Assembly: GCA_029532415.1 (NCBI GenBank)
Contig: JAQOTA010000053.1
Coordinates: forward strand, 434,001 to 498,000
Direction of reading: 5' to 3'
DNA: 64,000 nucleotides
Source: Marasmius tenuissimus
Taxonomy: Eukaryota > Basidiomycota > Agaricomycetes > Agaricales > Marasmiaceae
The notes beneath the pieces are model-generated. The model had not been told where the DNA came from. It made no database searches and saw only the letters and a program-made list of their open reading frames with translations. The position numbers and the translations under genes were made by a program. This document shows positions 1 to 9,321 of this stretch, in pieces (the first letter of the stretch is position 1; the number at the start of each line of letters is the position of its first letter).

Positions 1-831
1 TCTGGTGGATTACAAGAGGTATTATTGGACGAGGGATTGGATGAGTAGTAAGAGCCTGAGGTGCGCTCGTCAGTTGTATTGCTAGCGATCTTCACTGACT
101 ATCAATGCTATCAGATCGTGGTGCTGTGCTCGAAATATCTGCCTTGACAGCACCAGAACATTCCTCACGAACTTGTAATCAAGTTCTCGCTCGCAGCTCT
201 TTCGTTGCCATTAAGCTGCCTGTTATGAAGAGAATCCTTGTAATTCTTAACGAACTGTTCTGAACTCCCTCAGGTGATTGCATCCAACGATTGGAGACTT
301 GACAGAAACAGGGCCTGGAGTCTTCGCAAGGGTACGTTCTGAGTCTTGTCCGTTGAGTTGCAACTTGAACTCACTCTAGCTTACAGGTCGTCTAATCACA
401 CCCAGAAATCGACAACTTTTCATCGGGCGTGCTCGAGAACACGGGCCGCGAAGGCGAGATAGATGGACGAGGTTGAGGATATCAGATGATCAGGCGAAGA
501 AATTCACCTTGAACGGGTGGACAGAGGTGTGTCCGTTAGGCCGTCACCATTCCTCGTTCACAATCAACATTATTAGTCCAATAGCCACTGTCAGACCGTG
601 ATCCTTCACTCGAAACGTTCTCCTTCACTACATCAACTCGTTCCTTGCATTCTAGTCTTGAAGCAACACAGTAGTGGCCGTTTGTGCGATATTCACGCCG
701 CCAAACAGTTTCATAAGACAAAGGATACTTTCTCGATTTTACATGCATGATCTGTCCTAGAGCTTCCGCTTCACGCACCCTAGAAATCCGCCCTTGATTC
801 TCTCGGAGATAACGATCATGCCAGGAGATTC
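1..831. other. gene-less stretch at left edge
   Basis: I see no supportable gene here: the open frames are short, lack splice structure and match no family I know. About 70 bases from position 55 resemble 8243-8310 (shared GAGGTGCG, GTCAGTTGTA and CAGA(T/C)C(G/A)T blocks), so this may be a worn relic of the sequence that also precedes the second kinase segment. Confidence 0.4.
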
Positions 832-1278
832 ATGTTACCACGTGAGTCAGAACGATTGAATGGAGGACCACAATCGCTGATTGACTTCGAACCCTATCAT
901 TCTTACGTTGTCGCCCTACCCTTTTCTCTTCCACCTTCCCGATGCAGGATAGCTGTGGGGCCTCGTGTATCCTACATACATCTGATTATCCGACAATACA
1001 GAAAAAGGCTCGAAATTCACAGGATGCTAGGGGTAGAAAAGTCCTTCCGGATTCGTGGTCTGGCTCGTTGGGTTCTTGACCTTCAACCACTGCCATCGCT
1101 CTCCCTCCTTTCTTCAACTTCTCGATACCGCTGTCATGGGGGAGCTTCGTACGCCGAGATAGACGGCATTTCCATTTTTCGTCGTCCCGTAACCATAGAT
1201 GATGCCATCACCGCTCTGTCCGTTGGACGAGGTATGTTTCTCGTTCCCTGTTTCCTCCTAGATTTTTTCCGACATTGA
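832..1278 (+). CDS. possible exon of an unrecognised gene
   Basis: An open frame of 148 codons starts at an ATG and runs into a plausible donor (GTATGT near 1233) followed by a CTTACAG acceptor near 1303, after which short open segments alternate with GT..AG stretches to about 1560. I do not recognise the protein. A segment ending in PVTIDDAITAL is faintly like the VTVxDVL motif of the DUF6699 proteins further right, but the LPWPITVH motif is absent, so I do not assign the family. It could be a decayed gene or chance. Confidence 0.2.
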   Translation: MLPRESERLNGGPQSLIDFEPYHSYVVALPFSLPPSRCRIAVGPRVSYIHLIIRQYRKRLEIHRMLGVEKSFRIRGLARWVLDLQPLPSLSLLSSTSRYRCHGGASYAEIDGISIFRRPVTIDDAITALSVGRGMFLVPCFLLDFFRH

Positions 1279-2194
1279 CTTCCGCTCTCCGGGTCGCTTA
1301 CAGTACTTACACAGTGTCCACAGCGCCTCTGTTCGTCGAGGCCCTCGCCACCGTGACGCCACAGCAAGGTTCGTCTTCCTCTGAGGCCTTTTCATTGTCT
1401 TGATTCTCATCGCGTGTCCAGTTGTCCATTCATCCTTCGGAATGGCTTCATAGCCTTGGGTTGTGTCGCCACAGTACGGTGTGTTTTTCGCCCATACTTG
1501 CACCTAGACTCTCATATCTCGGTGCGTTGTTAGTTCACCGAAAGCCTTCACTACCTGCATTCTCGTTGTCCACCACATATGGTTTGCCCCCATCAGTGGC
1601 ACTACACACTGTCGCCGTCAACCTCACATACGGCTCTCCGACTCCGATCCGGTGTTGAATTCAATCCTTTGATGTCGCCACACCCACCCAACGACTTTGT
1701 CTGACCTGGCTAATACGTGAGGACTGGTGTGCCTAGTACGTTTATTACCGCTCTCGGACGTGGCTTGACATATTCCGGCCTTCTCCAGAACAGTCCTTGG
1801 CACGATCATACTGGAAATCGCTCCATCACCTTGGGAGACTTGTCGTCCCGTTGCTCAACCTCAGCTCCTCCACCCGCAAACTTCCTTCCCCCTCCCCTCT
1901 ACGTTGGAGGCCTAGGTACTATAAATGACAGCTTTCGCCATCGACGCTATACAGCACGCGTCATTCTTTCTTTGATCCCAAGCTCTCGTCTGACAGGAAA
2001 TTTCCAGCTCCAAGTATGCTCTCGGGCATAGCGTCGGGGCTTTGTCAGCCCAACATCTTCGTTGCCTCCGCTGTTGATCTTTCGGCGATGGCGAGCCCTC
2101 TGTGTAAGTTCACTACCTTTCGTTTCGGATGCATGTACCTGATATATCCTTTCCCAGTTCTCTGTTTTGTACATACAAAGACCTTTACCTCTTT

Positions 2195-2720
2195 ACGACC
2201 CCGCCGAGTAACGCAGTAATAAGCCGTCTTGTCGTGAACTCCCTCGTCCAGTCCCCTCAAATGATTCTACTGGTCCCCTCGAAACCGCTACTTGAGGACG
2301 GATTGGTCGATGTGGGCTGTTGGGACTTGCAACGAGCACCTACTCGTGTCTGGGTCTGGGATATTATTACGTGAGTCTCCACTTCTTCTCCTCGTCGTTG
2401 TTCAACTCGCTGATCTACCTGATCTCTCGCCTCGCAGGTTTCTTTCTCTTCTTTGAACGTACCTACCAAAGACAAGACTCCTCTCATAATATTTCACGAC
2501 CCCGCCGAGTAAAGCAGCAAGAAGCCGTCTTGTCGTCAACTTCACGTCCCTGGGCTTCTTCCCCTCGAATGATTTCGCTGGTCCTCTCGCATCGCTACTT
2601 GGGACGGATTGGTCGACGTGGGCTGGGACATATAACGAGCACCTACTCGCGTCCGGGTCTATGCACGATCTTGGAGGATGTTTTTGTGAGCATCTTCTTT
2701 TTCTTCTCGTCGTTGTTACG
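2195..2720 (+). repeat. two diverged tandem copies of a ~210-bp unit
   Basis: Unit 1 (about 2195-2405) and unit 2 (about 2495-2720) share long blocks: ACGACCCCGCCGAGTAA, AAGCCGTCTTGTCGT, GGACGGATTGGTCGA(T/C)GTGGGCTG, ACGAGCACCTACTCG and TTCTTCTCGTCGTTGTT. Unit 1 stays open in one frame (VDVGCWDLQRAPTRVWVW) and ends at a GTGAGT donor; unit 2 has an in-frame stop and indels in the same frame. A TATAAA (1920-1925), an ATG at 2016 and a GTAAGT..CCCAG intron (2104-2157) lie just upstream, so the units look like an exon duplicated in tandem and then decaying. I do not recognise the protein. Confidence 0.6.
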
Positions 2721-2889
2721 AGTTGACACCCTCCCGTCCCCAGAAGGAAAAGAAACACATTCACTTTTCGCTCGCGCACACGATAAACGGAATATCCCAA
2801 AACGAAGGAAAAGAACCAAAAGAACGAATCTATCTCGCTCGTCATTCACCCTCCTACGGAATTCGTTCCCCTTTCTGTGACTGCTGACA

Positions 2890-3329
2890 CCACCGCCGGT
2901 GACCTACTGTGCTGATTTTGAGGGGGGTCACGCCTGAGGTTACATGGGGTTGAGCGATGCTGTTCGTCCAAGGATGAATGGCACCGTAGGTCGTAAGTGG
3001 CTACGAATGCTTGGCGGGTGTTGGGTTCGGTAGTGGGTTCGGTAGTGCCCTGTCGTGTGTCGCACCTTTTTCTCTCTTTTGTTTGATTGTCGGTGAGTCC
3101 TCTATTCGTTGGGACGCAGGGGGCTGATGCATTTTTCTTTAGCCTCCTTCATGTTTACTTCGCAACTCTCATTTCTCTCTCTCTCTTGTAGGCCTTCTAT
3201 TCGTCGTTATGCACGGTGCCGATATCTTGACTTGCCTCGTCAGTTCTACTTTCTCTACGTCGAACTTATGTTATAGTTTCTTACTCCTATATTCGTATCG
3301 AGATTCCTATGCCAATCATAGTGATATAG
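2890..3329. other. gene-less stretch
   Basis: There is no supported gene. The stretch holds a short tandem repeat (two copies of GGGTTCGGTAGT near 3024-3047) and a CT-dinucleotide tract near 3175-3187. Confidence 0.4.
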
Positions 3330-3886
3330 TATCATCGCGATCGTAAATCCGATCGCAGCCCTGGTAGCGATCTCTGAATCTGAAAAAGTTGAGCGCGATT
3401 GACTCGCTTCATCGAATCTCAGGGCTGGAGTTTGGACTTGAGGCATCGATACCTCAGTGATTCTGGGCAAGATTCAACGGTCCGTGTGTGAGAACATACC
3501 TTCGGGTCGCCTGGCTCTGAGCTCCGCTCTCGGTAGTTAGTCTTTCCCTCTGCCCAAAACGACCACCCTCTGTCGTCGCTTCAGAGACTGAGACTCAGCT
3601 GGCCAATCCGCATCGCTGTGCATCACAAGTTGCCCATCATGTTTCAGTCATTCGCTCATACTACCTTGTTCTGAACGACGAACTCATTATGATTCAAATC
3701 ATGGGCTTGGCTTATCCCACGAAGTCTCGGAACACCAGATTCTGATCAACTTGTCTCTCGCCTGCCTCGACTCAATCATTCGTCCGTCAAACTAGAAGCT
3801 CCTGTTCCTCGCCGATGGCATCTCTCCTCCTGAGGAATCATGATGTACTACTCAAACCATCAAGTTGCGGGAGGCTTAACAAGTGC

Positions 3887-3902
3887 GCGAGATCTCGCGA
3901 GA
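3887..3902. promoter_or_regulatory. overlapping palindromes upstream of kinase A
   Basis: A 12-base palindrome GCGAGATCTCGC (3887-3898) overlaps the 10-base palindrome TCTCGCGAGA (3893-3902), 191 bp before the kinase ATG. It is preserved in the other copy at the same distance while neighbouring bases have diverged. A role as a promoter element is inferred. Confidence 0.45.
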
Positions 3903-4077
3903 TTTGATGCTCGCGAAAACGGAACGCAACAGATTGAAATGTTATAGAAACACGGCTGCTGTTCAAACTAGAAAAGTCGGAAGGCTGTAGGCTTAAAGTA
4001 TTTCACTAGCATCTTTGTCCAGTTCCCTCCTCTTTGTGTTTATCAAAATCGCCTAGAATCCTTTGAGCTCCACGGGG

Positions 4078-6213
4078 ATGAATTCCCCTGAAGGTTCTCT
4101 CACTCATCCTCCTCCGTCTGACGAACCCATCCGGAATGCAGACGATCTCCAAATACAATTATCAGAGCAGGAACCGGCTGCTTTTTCTCTACAACTTGGT
4201 TCAGCCGTTGCACCGTATTTTGTTGAATTGCTTTATACAGTTTGTGGTCCGCTTTATCTCTCCTCTTTGTGGTATCTTTGACACTAGGCTACAAAGAAAT
4301 TACAAAATCCAGAGCTCGACGATAGGCACAGACGACGCTGCATGAAATGTTTGAACCGACTGGTCAATGCTTCTCAGACGCTCCCCCAGTCTCTATTCTT
4401 ACACGACATAAAACGGGACGGGATTTACCCACTGACCGGAGGAGGTTCTGCAGTGAGTCGAAGCTCGATCTGAATGAAATCAACAGCCCTGACTGTGTTG
4501 TTGCCAGGATATATACAGAGGGACTGTCGGCGGAAAGCCGGTATGCCTCAAGGTCTTACGGGTACACACAACCCAGAGTGGGCGGAGGAGAAAACAAATC
4601 ATAGCAGTGGGCAACTTCACTTATACCCCTTGTTGTGATTATAACGCCCCCTCGCCGCCAGAAATTCTGCAAGGAGGCGCTCTTATGGGCACAGCTCCGA
4701 CACACCAACCTTCTTCCTCTGCTCGGAGTGAATACCCGATTATTCCCGTCGGGATTCTGCCTCGTTTCGCCCTGGATGGAGCACGGGGACATCACCACAT
4801 TCTTGAAGGAGAATCCTGGCCACGATAAGCTCCGGGCAGTGGGTGTTCCTGTGATTTGTCTAGTGATAGCCGTCGTACTGATATACTCGCCCAGCTTTAC
4901 GAGATTGTATCCGGACTACAGTATCTACACTCCCTCTCACCACCTGTAGTTCACGGAGATATCAAGGGGGTACGCGGTTCACTCTCTCACATATAATGTG
5001 GCCCAATAAACCTCTCTAGGCCAACATACTTGTAAATGAACAGCATCACTGCCTTTTGGCGGATTTCGGGCTAGCAGATAATCTCACAACAATGCTTACA
5101 ACTAGTAGCGAGGATCCCAAGGGGTCTCTTAGGTGGATGGCACCTGAGATGTTTAGTATCTCGCCAACAACGGGAGCGGATGTTGAGGAACAATCAAGGC
5201 GGAATAGTGTAACCAGACACAAGCCCCCGCGAGATATATATGCTTTCGCCTGCACAGTGCTCGAGGTGCGCCTGAGAGAAGTTCGACAATCTGACCTCCG
5301 TTAATTTTACCTCATGCAGATAATGACTGGAGAGCCGCCTTTTCCGAATGTCAAAGATGTTGTGGTTATCTCTCTAGTGAGCACTGGCATCAGACCAGGA
5401 CGACCTTCGAAAGGATGGTGTCCAGACAACATATGGGAGTTGGTTGAAGGTTGTTGGAGTCAGGACCCCTTGCAAAGACCACGAGCGGAGGAACTGCAAG
5501 ATTGCCTGCAGAAGCTAATGGAAGCGGGTGACACCTCTTCAGTTGATCCTCCCTCTATGGGACATTTCTACCCAGACAGTTTAAATCCGCCACCTCCCGC
5601 TCCACTCACTTCGCTTTCTCCGGGCGATGCCCGTCGGAATCTTCCAAAAAAGGAAGCCACAGGCTCTACGCTCCACATCAGTGGCTCGAGTGTACGGCCG
5701 TCGATCCGTGCTGGCTCGGCCAGCCCACAACGGCATTCACCTCCCGCATCCAGCCGTAGTGACAGCAACCGTCAACAACATTCTAATAACACATCACGCA
5801 GCTCCAATCCTCCAGCCGGGCTTCCTCTCTGGCGAGGTCAGGGTAGGGTTCTCATGTCTGGCGACAACTCTCGTTCCCTTCGGAGTCGTGCTATGGACGC
5901 AATCAATCACGGCTATAGAACTGTCCCTGGTCTCCTCTCTCGCCTTCCTCCAGAGGATCAAGGAGTCATTTCTATCATCGTATTGTTGGCGGTTGGGACA
6001 TCCAGTACGGAAATGATGGTGAAAGTCTTAGTTTCAATCGTCACTTTGGGACTGTGTTGGGAACATGTGGTTTTCCTGGCCCGAACGGTTTTCAGGAAGA
6101 CTACTTCATGGATCGAGGATAAAGTCAGACAAATCAGGGATCTCGAAAAGCAGTACACACAAGGACAAGGGTACGCCCTGATAAACCGTAGGGCCCCTCG
6201 CCCACGGCGATAA
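4078..6213 (+). CDS. TKL-type protein kinase A with hydrophobic C-terminal segment
   Basis: Predicted Ser/Thr (TKL-group) protein kinase of 605 residues. Exons are 4078-4239, 4288-4452, 4508-4606, 4662-4838, 4895-4969, 5020-5265 and 5320-6213; every exon length is a multiple of three, so all six introns are phase 0. Visible motifs: glycine-rich loop GGGSADIYRG (about 106-115), ATP-site Lys in VCLKVLR (124), catalytic loop HGDIKGANIL (Asp 223; Gly replaces the usual Arg of HRD), DFG (241-243), APE (267-269) and CW..DP..RP in the C-lobe. After the kinase comes a Ser/Pro/Asn-rich linker, then residues about 523-566 are strongly hydrophobic, suggesting one or two membrane helices, then a basic tail. 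All catalytic residues are present, so it should be active. The third intron has a weak GTGGGC donor. The ATG was chosen at the same position as in the paralogue; its substrate is unknown. Confidence 0.88.
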
Positions 6214-6540
6214 TTATCCATGTAATGGATCAATTGTGAACTATACCGCTCCGTGCTCATAAAAATAGTTTAAATACATATGGACATAATAATATGCTCT
6301 TGATACCTGATGCACAGTGTCTGGAGCTCTGAACGTCAGTCTAAACAGGTTTGAACGACCCAAGAGTGAGATTTGGGCGAGGGTGGCTCAGGTGATTGCC
6401 CGATTGATCTCTTTTTGGTCCGGTGTCAAAGAAATCTTTGTGAGTCTTGGAAACACAATAGATATACAACCCTAAACACGCGAAGTACCAATGTAGGAAT
6501 GCCCGAGTCTCAAGTCCACGCGTCCAGGCACTTACCTGAA

Positions 6541-7843
6541 GTGAGTAGGAATCTCACCTCTCTGAGGACAGATTTGATTCACACCATTCGAACTTATGTA
6601 GCCTAGGCAAGCCATGGAGTTCTCCCACGTAATGGTAAGGAAATTACGATCCCAATGACTGTCAAATCTGACCAAGGTAGGGACAAATTAGCCTCTCAAA
6701 ACTCTGATTTACCTCGCGACTGACACACTTCAATGAATCAGAGGGCTTCAACGTGCAACGGGACACGGTGCTCCTTGTTGGTAAAGTGGGACTGTTTCAA
6801 CACAACGATCAGCTCTCTCTTGGGGACATTGGACTGTACCTTTGTTCAAAACATTAAGGCCCTGTTCGGTAAAAATAATCTGGTCAATTCTTCGCAGATT
6901 ATTGCAAGAATCCGACCAGATTATTTCCAAGTCTTGGCGGTGGTAACGCGTTATGATATCGTGACCCGGCTGTGACTGGATTGTGATGCTGGTGTTGGTG
7001 CATGGCCTGAAGGGAGCATCCACCAGCGGTAGGTATGGTATTTCAATAACCTAAGTGAACTATGCCTATGAGCATATACACAGGAATGCTCTTAGTAGAT
7101 TATATAGCCTACAATAGTCTCTGCTGGGTTGTAGGCACTCATAGGTGCACAGGTCAGCAAGTAGCCGGTCCGGTCACAAGGAGTTAACTGTACGGCCCGC
7201 GGCATCACGTCGTGACAACAGTGCGCAAAGAATCTGAGTGGATTCTTGCAAGAATCTGCAGAGAATCCACCAGATTCTTTTTGCCGAACAGGGCCTAATC
7301 AATCATAATACGCCAGCTAAAATCTCACTCATCATCCCCATAGGAACGGGAACATCAAACATGACGCCTCCATCTCTCGCCAAGACCGCGACCTCGGAGA
7401 CAACATCGCTCTCAACGAAGAGATCCACACCGCCCTAGCCAAATCCAACCCGGGTGCTGACTTTTACAACGCCACCTCCGCCGGTCTCGTGAAAAGCCCG
7501 GCTTGAACAAACCAGAGCCACCAATCCAAACTTCCAGACTGAGATTATCATCGAATAATTTCAGATCCGTGTACGAGAGTCCGGTTTCTACCTTGTGGTC
7601 ATGAGGGGTTAGACTTTGGGAGTCGCAAGGAAGAAGTTTGTGGATTGTTCTTTCGGGAGGAGAGAATGCCAATTGAGGGGTGGAGGATCTCGAAGGTACC
7701 TATTATGTAATTCGGCGAGTGAGGTGGAGATTGTGACGAAGATCGCTATAAGGTCAGAGTTTGAGGCGGAGAAGGAGCAGTGTTCTTGGGTTACACTGTT
7801 CCAGGGTGGATCAGAGGATCCTAGAGCTGATGGGATAATCTAA
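6541..7843 (+). pseudogene. 5'-truncated peroxygenase (UPO) pseudogene
   Basis: Relic of a heme-thiolate peroxygenase related to the intact gene at 11949-13015. It starts inside intron 1 (GTGAGTAGGA at 6541, as in the intact gene). Exon 2 remains as HGVLPRNG..ITIPM (about 6612-6650), exon 3 as EGFNVQRDTVLL..DIGLY (about 6735-6840) and exon 4 as NIKHDASISRQDRDLGD..PGADFYNATSAG (from about 7345), then REERMPIEGWRISKVPI and an end at EDPRADGII. Exon 1, with the signal peptide and the PCP heme-ligand Cys, is missing, and a kinase 3' flank lies in its place. In-frame stops and frameshifts break exon 4, and the conserved EHD motif reads KHD. A MITE occupies intron 3. It cannot encode a working enzyme. 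Confidence 0.85.
6858..7295. mobile_element. MITE with TAA target duplication (PIF/Harbinger, Tourist-like)
   Basis: A 438-bp element starts GGCCCTGTTCGG and ends CCGAACAGGGCC. The two ends are imperfect inverted repeats for about 70 bp, each also containing short internal inverted repeats built on AGATT(A/C)TTGCAAGAATC. It is flanked on both sides by TAA (6855-6857 and 7296-7298), the target duplication typical of PIF/Harbinger elements. It has no coding capacity, so it is non-autonomous. It lies in intron 3 of the peroxygenase pseudogene. Confidence 0.85.
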
Positions 7844-7849
7844 GGGCGA

Positions 7850-8609
7850 GGGAGTTGACCATGGGAGTCGAGCAGAGCTTTGATTGATTTATGGCGATTT
7901 GTATTCATGGTCACAGTGTTTTGCTTGAAGAGGCTGGACGTTTGACTGACAGAATGCAATGCGAGGTGATGGAGGTAGAAGACTGAGTCTGGACGCGTCG
8001 CGAGTCGAACCTGCACGAACCACGTGCATCGTGTTCAAACTCCGCCTTAATTTGAAATCAAACCACTATCACCTACCGCCTACGCGTCGACAATGTCAGA
8101 TCAAATCTTCCCTTGCTCTCGAGCTATGGAGCCATGTTCAGGGAACTTATTTACTCTTGTGCGAGAGTTTGTTCAATCTCCAGAAACTCAAGAGAAAACC
8201 AAAAAATGAGGGAGGCATGTCAAGACAGGATGGGTATTAGCCAGAGGTGCGTCAGTTGTACCAATAGCAATTTTTGCCGACCATTATGATGCCAGACCAT
8301 AGTTCCATACTTGACTATCATTCACGGTAACAGATTGTACCTCATGAAGCAATACAATTTTTCCTTAGCAATTCTAAGTACTGTCATCATATACTATAGC
8401 TGTTCACCACGAAGGAATCCTCCACAATCCTCAATGAACTTGCTCTGGCCGCTGGCTGTCTCTGCACGCGTATTTCATGCACCCCGAGTATGGCTTCGCT
8501 CGAATGATCATTATTACTCTCGAAGATGTAATAGGAACCCAAACGGGGGCGGTACACCTCAAAGTACATACAAGACCTTGACGTCCTCATAAAGGTACAG
8601 TTCAAGCCT
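7850..8609. other. gene-less stretch between pseudogene and kinase B segment
   Basis: No supported gene; the open frames are short and unsupported. Positions 8243-8310 resemble 55-125 at the left edge of the window. Confidence 0.4.
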
Positions 8610-9130
8610 TGTGTGATCATAAATCCAATTGCGGCTGTGATGGCGACATCTGAATCACTTCAAACGTCAGGGCTAAGTTTAGACTCGATGCATCGGTATC
8701 TCAGTTCCAGGTCAAGATTCAACGGTCCGTGCGTAAGAACATACTTTTGGGCCAGCTGGCTCTAAGGTCTGCTCTCGCTAACCAGCCTTTCCCTCTTCCC
8801 AAAACGACCATCCTCTGTCGTCGCTTCAGAGACTGAGACTCAGTTGGTCAATTTCCATCGCTGTGCATCCCGAGTCGCCCATCATGTTTTACTCGGCTGG
8901 TCATACTATCCCGGTCTGAACAACGAACTATTTCTCGTTCAAAACATGGACTTGGCTCATAAAATGAAGTCTCGGGGCGCCAGATTCTAAGCAACTTGTC
9001 TCTCTCGCCTGCCTTGACTCAATCCTTCCTTCGGACTAGAAGCTCCTGCTCCTTAATGATGGCATCTCTCCGCCCGAAGAATCCTGATGTACTACTCGAA
9101 TCATCAAGTTTCCGGAGGTTTAACAAGTGC

Positions 9131-9146
9131 GCGAGATCTCGCGAGA
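9131..9146. promoter_or_regulatory. overlapping palindromes upstream of kinase B
   Basis: GCGAGATCTCGC (9131-9142) overlapping TCTCGCGAGA (9137-9146), again exactly 191 bp before the ATG, as in the kinase A copy. A promoter role is inferred from conserved position and sequence. Confidence 0.45.
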
Positions 9147-9321
9147 TTCGATGCTAGCAAAAACGGAACGCAACAGATTGAAATGTTATAGAGACACAGT
9201 TGCTGTTCAAGCTGAAAAGGTCGTAAGGCTGTAGGGTCGAGGTACTTCACTGGTACTTTTGTCCAGTTTCCTTCTCTCTACGCCCATCAAAATTGCCTCA
9301 AGCCCTGTGAGCTCCGCGGGG

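Larger units (their letters stand above)
3330..6550 (+). repeat. segmental duplication, copy 1 (kinase A)
   Basis: This stretch aligns along its length with 8610-11760 in direct orientation. Shared blocks include the upstream GATTCAACGGTCCGTG, the GCGAGATCTCGC palindrome, every kinase exon and intron, and a 3' flank with CAGGTTTGAACGAC and TACAACCC(T/C)AAACACG. The two copies differ by many substitutions and small indels outside exons, so the duplication is not recent. The right end abuts intron 1 of a peroxygenase pseudogene. Confidence 0.9.

Noticed and set aside
4240..4345. Continuation of the kinase exon 1 frame past 4239 (to the stop after YLSSLWYL)
   Set aside because: In both kinase copies the same frame stops, whereas splicing 4240-4287 gives an in-frame join to ATKKLQ and the conserved RRRCMKCL segment.
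7238..7843. Two plus-strand frames (7238-7438, 7616-7843) as genes in their own right
   Set aside because: They are pieces of the MITE end and of the peroxygenase pseudogene in shifted phases.
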